Below, one piece after another: positions 60,859-64,000 of a stretch of DNA of 64,000 bases (position 1 is the stretch's first letter; each line of letters begins with the position of its first letter). The notes under the pieces were generated by a model. It saw nothing but the letters and a program-made list of their open reading frames with translations. It was not told the DNA's origin and did not search any database. The stretch is from contig JAVJOU010000030.1 in assembly GCA_040216635.1 (NCBI GenBank), positions 62,001 to 126,000 on the forward strand, in the 5' to 3' direction. The position numbers and the translations under genes are program-made. This stretch comes from UBA1479 sp040216635. GTDB lineage: Bacteria; Pseudomonadota; Alphaproteobacteria; Rhodospirillales; Casp-alpha2.

Positions 60859-62079
60859 CTATTTCGGATCGGGGTTGCCCCGGGCGTCGCGGCGGCGTGC
60901 CGCGATGGCCGCCGCCATGACAAGCCCCGCACCGAACAGGCCGGACAGCAATGTCAGAACCAGCAGCCCGTCATATCCGGCGACCACCCAAACAAGCCCG
61001 CCCAGTCCCGGCGCCAAGGCGGTGAAACCAATGTAGGGCATGGCCAGCAGACCGGCGATGACACCGAATTTCCGGCGCCCCAACAGTTCCGCCACGATGA
61101 CCGGCCGGGTGATCGACATGACGCCGTTGCCCGCCCCCTGAAACAGCACGAAAACAACCAGCAATCCCGGCACCGTATCCGCACCGAGCAAAGCCGCCGA
61201 CGCCACCGCCATGGCCAGCAGGGCCGCCGCCGTGATCGGCGGGGTCGAGGTGACATGGCGCTGCACGGCGATGACGCAAAGCCGCCCGGCGACCTGCATG
61301 GGGCCGATCATCGAAGCCGCCAGGATCGCCGTATCGTCGGCGACACCCCGTTCAGCCAACATGGGGAACATGTGCGAAATGATGGCGAAATGGGCAAACG
61401 CCATCATGGCGTAGGACAATCCAAGGAACCAGAACACCCAGGACCGGACCAAATTGATCGGTTTGCCCGTATTGGCCGCCGCCGGTTCCGGCGGCGCCTG
61501 CGTTTCCGGCCCGTGCTGCGCCAAGGCGTAAAGCATAAGCGGCACGCAGACAAAAACGGCAAGTGCCGCGAATACCAGCACGACATTGCGCCAACCGATG
61601 ATCGGTTCCAACGAATGCACCGCAGGAAAACACACAGTTCCGGCAAACCCGGCAACCAGCGTGACGATGGTGATGGCTTGACGTGAACGATCCCCCATGA
61701 TCCGTGTCAGAACAGCGAAACAGGGCTCGTACAAACAGCCCGCCATGGCCACACCCAACCCGGCCCAGACCGCATAGAATTCCCAAAGTTCAGTGACGCG
61801 TGACAACAGCACCAGCATTGCCGCCCCAAACAGGGTCGACACAATGAACTGCAGCCGCCCACGGCCCCGGTCGATGATACGGCCCGCAACCGGCGCCAAC
61901 ACCGCCGAGATCAGGAGGGCAACAGTCAAAGCCCCGGCGATTTCAACCTTGGACCAGGGGAAATCCCGCTCCCACACACGCAGCAAGGCCGGAAATATGT
62001 AGTAGAAGCCCGCCCACACCAAGGTTTCGGCGATGGCAAGGGGCCAAACGACGCGGCGGAACTGGGCATCCGACACCAC
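60859..62079 (-). CDS. MFS transporter
   Basis: Twelve-helix major facilitator of 406 residues, with loop sequences GRIIDRGRGRLQF after helix 2 and a central hydrophilic loop HGPETQAPPEPAAANTGK. It resembles the MFS branch with FQGAGNGVMSITRPVIVAELLGRR in helix 10/11, a group of uncharacterised exporters or monocarboxylate-like carriers. Translation begins at GTG (62079, or the next codon, also GTG) with AAGGAG upstream. The minus-strand RNA at 62202-62570 ends 120 bases before it, so the gene may be read from that promoter or its own. Confidence 0.88.
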   Translation of the reverse strand: MVSDAQFRRVVWPLAIAETLVWAGFYYIFPALLRVWERDFPWSKVEIAGALTVALLISAVLAPVAGRIIDRGRGRLQFIVSTLFGAAMLVLLSRVTELWEFYAVWAGLGVAMAGCLYEPCFAVLTRIMGDRSRQAITIVTLVAGFAGTVCFPAVHSLEPIIGWRNVVLVFAALAVFVCVPLMLYALAQHGPETQAPPEPAAANTGKPINLVRSWVFWFLGLSYAMMAFAHFAIISHMFPMLAERGVADDTAILAASMIGPMQVAGRLCVIAVQRHVTSTPPITAAALLAMAVASAALLGADTVPGLLVVFVLFQGAGNGVMSITRPVIVAELLGRRKFGVIAGLLAMPYIGFTALAPGLGGLVWVVAGYDGLLVLTLLSGLFGAGLVMAAAIAARRRDARGNPDPK

Positions 62080-62201
62080 TGATGGGCTCTCCTTTTGTGG
62101 CTGAGATCGGCGAGAGGATAATGAAATCCACCAGCTTAGATCAATTTGTATAGATCAATTCAGCCATCAGCGCAAAACGGATGCGACGGAACAGGGCGCC
62201 C

Positions 62202-62277
62202 AAAAAAAGAGGCGTCAGGGATACAGGTCCTGGGACACCTGCATCTCGCGCCGACAAGCGACGCACCTGACACCTCT
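62202..62277 (-). terminator. strong intrinsic terminator of the structured RNA
   Basis: On the minus strand AGAGGTGTCAGG (62277-62266) pairs with CCTGACGCCTCT (62219-62208) with one G-T pair, followed by seven T residues (62208-62202). The 46-base interior can itself form two small hairpins, including CAGGT/ACCTG. The T-run shows the direction of transcription. Confidence 0.85.
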
Positions 62278-62570
62278 CTTGGAGCCGGCCAGGCTCCACG
62301 CTTTGAAAGTCACCAATCCGCCTGTTTAAAAACCGTCCTTCCGTGGCCGCACCCTGGGCAGAGATCGAACCCCGGAACGGATGGTCTATTGAGCTTGCGA
62401 CCGGTCGGCGTCCGAAGACGTTTCCCGGGCCTGGGCCCTAGGCGGGTGCCGGACTGCGGCTGATACCGGCTCCCTCCCTCTGGCTTCACGGGGACAAGCC
62501 CCCTGTCGCCTTCGGGTGACCCCGCACCGGACGGCCGGGGTCGTGTCGGCTTCTTTCAAAGCGCGCAACA
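62202..62570 (-). ncRNA. unidentified structured RNA, about 370 nt
   Basis: A gene-free stretch dense in nested inverted repeats, in minus-strand sense. An 11-bp perfect long-range pair (CGCTTTGAAAG at 62563-62553 with CTTTCAAAGCG at 62309-62299) closes a 265-base domain. Inside are GACCCCG/CGGGGTC (62542-62518), GGGAGCCGG/CCGGCACCC with an A-A mismatch (62474-62444) and CGTC-TTCG-GACG (62420-62409). After it come GGAGCC/GGCTCC (62297-62281) and the terminator. I searched by eye for marks of tmRNA, RNase P, SRP RNA and B12, TPP and glycine riboswitches and found none convincing. It is either a free RNA (6S-like or new) or a long leader of the MFS gene. Confidence 0.55.
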
Positions 62571-62628
62571 TCATGTGCTTCACTGTATAGAGCGGCAACG
62601 CGGAAACCTGGGGATTAGCGGCGAAAGT

Positions 62629-62677
62629 TGTGCATAACTCCTACAGCTTCCCACATACGGTCCACACCTTTTCCACA
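62629..62677. other. two DnaA-box-like sequences
   Basis: TTATGCACA (minus strand, 62637-62629) and TTTTCCACA (plus strand, 62669-62677) both fit TTWTNCACA, in opposite orientation 31 bases apart. Between them are the weaker TTCCCACAT and GTCCACACC. They lie just upstream of the structured RNA. From here to the sdhC start (62678-62955) I see only a near-palindrome CGCAATTGCG at 62894-62903 and AT-rich sequence around 62825-62865 that may be the sdh promoter. Confidence 0.4.
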
Positions 62678-62955
62678 ACTGTCCCGGGACGTTTCCGCTA
62701 AGTCATTGAAAGAGATTGAAACTGACACCCCAAGCGGCCGTCAGCCCAATTGTGCTCTTTAACGGATAATGCCGCCGACATAACGCGGGCTGAACCTGCG
62801 GAAAGCGGCCGCACAATTCCATTCTGGTATACAAAAGACCGTATGCCATAAGTATCTGGAATCGTGAAATAACCATTCGTCATCAGACGTTTGCGCAATT
62901 GCGAAATAGGGGTTACGTTTGCCGCGGATTCATCAAACCGGCGAGGTTCCCAACT

Positions 62956-63348
62956 ATGGCGCGTCGAGAACGGCCCCTGTCGCCCCATCTCCAGGTCTAC
63001 CGACCGCAAATCACATCTGTACTGTCCATCACCCACCGCATGACGGGTATCGCCCTTGCGGGCGGCGCCTTGGTGCTGAGCTATTGGCTGACTGCCGCGA
63101 CCTACGGTCCGGACGCCTTCGCCACGGCACAGGGCGTGATCGGCTCCTGGGTCGGACAGGTCGTTCTTTGGGGACTTCTGTTCTCGCTCTACTATCATTT
63201 GGCGAACGGTGTCCGGCACCTGATCTGGGATGCCGGCGCCGGGTTCGACCTGACCAGCGTGCGCCGCACGGGCATCCTGGTCATCCTGTTTGCCATCGGC
63301 ATGACGGCGGCCACGCTCGGCTGCACCTACTTCGTGATCGGAGGCTGA
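62956..63348 (+). CDS. sdhC: succinate dehydrogenase cytochrome b556 subunit
   Basis: Membrane anchor of complex II, 130 residues, three helices. The start RPLSPHLQVYRPQITSVLSI and SITHRMTGIAL supply the conserved Ser and Arg near the quinone site; the heme b histidine is in YYHLANGVRHLIWDAG. I start at the ATG at 62956 (MARRERPLSP) with GAGG nine bases upstream; the upstream frame adds 19 residues without family support. First gene of sdhCDA. Confidence 0.95.
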   Translation: MARRERPLSPHLQVYRPQITSVLSITHRMTGIALAGGALVLSYWLTAATYGPDAFATAQGVIGSWVGQVVLWGLLFSLYYHLANGVRHLIWDAGAGFDLTSVRRTGILVILFAIGMTAATLGCTYFVIGG

Positions 63349-63352
63349 TCCC

Positions 63353-63733
63353 ATGGAAATGCGATCCCCCTTAAGCCGGGTACGCGGCCTGGGCGCCGCC
63401 CATGAAGGCGTTGCCCATTGGTGGGCCCAGCGCCTGACGGGCATTGCCCTGGTGCCGCTGACCTTGTGGTTCATTTGGGCCGTGTCCGGCCTGTTGGGCG
63501 CGGACCTTGCGGCCATGACCGCCTGGGTCGGCACCGGTCAGAACGCGGTTCTGTTGATCCTGCTGATCGTCTCCGGCATGTATCACGCGCAGCTTGGCCT
63601 GCAAGTGGTGGTCGAGGACTACGTCCATGCCGAAGGCGCCAAAACCGTCACTCTTATTCTCATCAAGCTCGGCGCCATCTTCCTGGGTGTGATCAACATC
63701 TTCGCCGTATTAAAGCTGACCTTCGGGAGCTGA
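63353..63733 (+). CDS. sdhD: succinate dehydrogenase hydrophobic anchor subunit
   Basis: Second membrane anchor of complex II, 126 residues with three helices. GAAHEGVAHWWAQRLTGIAL is the usual alphaproteobacterial start; the second heme histidine is in GMYHAQLGLQVVVEDYVH, which also holds the conserved Asp-Tyr near the quinone site. It begins four bases after sdhC and ends seven before sdhA. Confidence 0.95.
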   Translation: MEMRSPLSRVRGLGAAHEGVAHWWAQRLTGIALVPLTLWFIWAVSGLLGADLAAMTAWVGTGQNAVLLILLIVSGMYHAQLGLQVVVEDYVHAEGAKTVTLILIKLGAIFLGVINIFAVLKLTFGS

Positions 63734-63740
63734 TCCGCAA

Positions 63741-64000
63741 ATGTCCAAGGCCTATGAACTAACCGATCACAAATATGACGTCGTCGTGCTGGGTGCCGGC
63801 GGCGCCGGTCTGCGCGCGACCCTTGGCATGGCGGCGGCGGGCCTGAAGACCGCCTGCATCACCAAGGTCTTCCCGACCCGCTCCCATACGGTGGCGGCCC
63901 AGGGCGGCGTTTCGGCGGCGCTCGGCAACCTGGATGAAGACCATTGGGAATGGCATATGTACGACACGGTCAAGGGCGCCGATTGGCTGGGCGACCAGGA
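63741..64000 (+). CDS. sdhA: succinate dehydrogenase flavoprotein subunit (partial)
   Basis: The first 86 codons of the FAD-binding catalytic subunit, cut by the window end. The nucleotide fold VVVLGAGGAGLRATLGMAAAG, the FAD-attachment region ITKVFPTRSHTVAAQGG (with the His that binds flavin covalently) and ALGNLDEDHWEWHMYDTVKG are clear. The ATG at 63741 directly follows the sdhD stop. Confidence 0.97.
   Translation, partial: MSKAYELTDHKYDVVVLGAGGAGLRATLGMAAAGLKTACITKVFPTRSHTVAAQGGVSAALGNLDEDHWEWHMYDTVKGADWLGDQ

Noticed and set aside
62355..62385. tRNA T-loop-like GGGGTTCGATC on the minus strand
   Set aside because: The flanking bases cannot form a T stem, and no acceptor or anticodon arms can be drawn around it.
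62202..62570. tmRNA, RNase P RNA or cobalamin riboswitch as identity of the structured RNA
   Set aside because: No tag reading frame ending in Ala-Ala-stop and no tRNA-like ends; no GAGGAAAGTCC block of RNase P; no B12 box, although GAGGGA...CCGG...GTCCGG looks superficially similar.
62386..62598. 70-codon frame on the minus strand beginning MPLYTVKHMM
   Set aside because: It starts at TTG, overlaps the nested stems of the structured RNA and becomes Arg-rich; it does not resemble a protein family.
1..64000. CRISPR array, insertion sequence, prophage or integrative element
   Set aside because: No regularly spaced direct repeats, transposase, integrase or tRNA-flanking duplication was seen; gene content and order are chromosomal throughout.

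Overview
The window looks like the chromosome of a GC-rich alphaproteobacterium, most likely a Rhodospirillales-type organism. Evidence: an unbroken ccmABCDEFGHI cytochrome c maturation operon, the block ffh-rpsP-rimM-trmD-rplS followed by leuCDB and asd, a dapF-mtaB-ftsY block, sdhC-sdhD-sdhA, and two enzymes of the ethylmalonyl-CoA route. It is mostly core metabolism. I see no prophage, insertion sequence, CRISPR array, tRNA or rRNA gene.

Layout. Positions 1-6.3 kb: two divergent aconitases, acnA (-) and a long-form acnB (+). 6.5-15.1 kb: a hydrophobic or aromatic acid uptake cluster, with a five-part Liv-type ABC transporter between two different acyl-CoA ligases. 15.1-16.0 kb: a periplasmic histidine phosphatase (-) and, opposite it, a chain of hairpins with C-rich loops ending in a perfect terminator, read here as a new small RNA. 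16.1-23.3 kb: the ccm operon, translationally coupled almost throughout. 23.4-32.4 kb: pgk, a HAMP-domain membrane protein, and a run of small, secreted or hypothetical genes including a ynbE-ydbL pair and an amidase with a GatC/AtzG-like partner. 32.4-36.2 kb (-): ftsY, mtaB, dapF and an iron-sulfur protein. 36.5-51.6 kb (+): ffh, rpsP, rimM, trmD, rplS, leuCDB, an orphan sensor kinase, asd, a cytochrome c/multicopper oxidase pair and ppc. 51.6-55.3 kb (-): pdxY, then a five-gene ArsR-headed operon with a visible operator. 55.4-59.2 kb (+): malyl-CoA lyase, mesaconyl-CoA hydratase and a chemoreceptor. 59.3-62.1 kb: a cobalamin riboswitch in front of a porin gene broken by one in-frame stop, then an MFS transporter (-). 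62.2-62.7 kb: a strongly structured, gene-free stretch read as an unidentified ~370-nt RNA on the minus strand, next to DnaA-box-like sequences. 62.9-64.0 kb: sdhC, sdhD and the start of sdhA.

The genes fit an aerobic, respiring heterotroph that imports acids and activates them to CoA esters, assimilates acetyl-CoA through malyl/mesaconyl-CoA intermediates (a B12-dependent route overall), refills the TCA cycle with PEP carboxylase, and builds c-type cytochromes. The most novel items are non-coding: the small RNA at 15857-15985, the B12 riboswitch placed before a porin, and the structured RNA at 62202-62570. All RNA calls come from reading inverted repeats by eye, without covariance or expression data.
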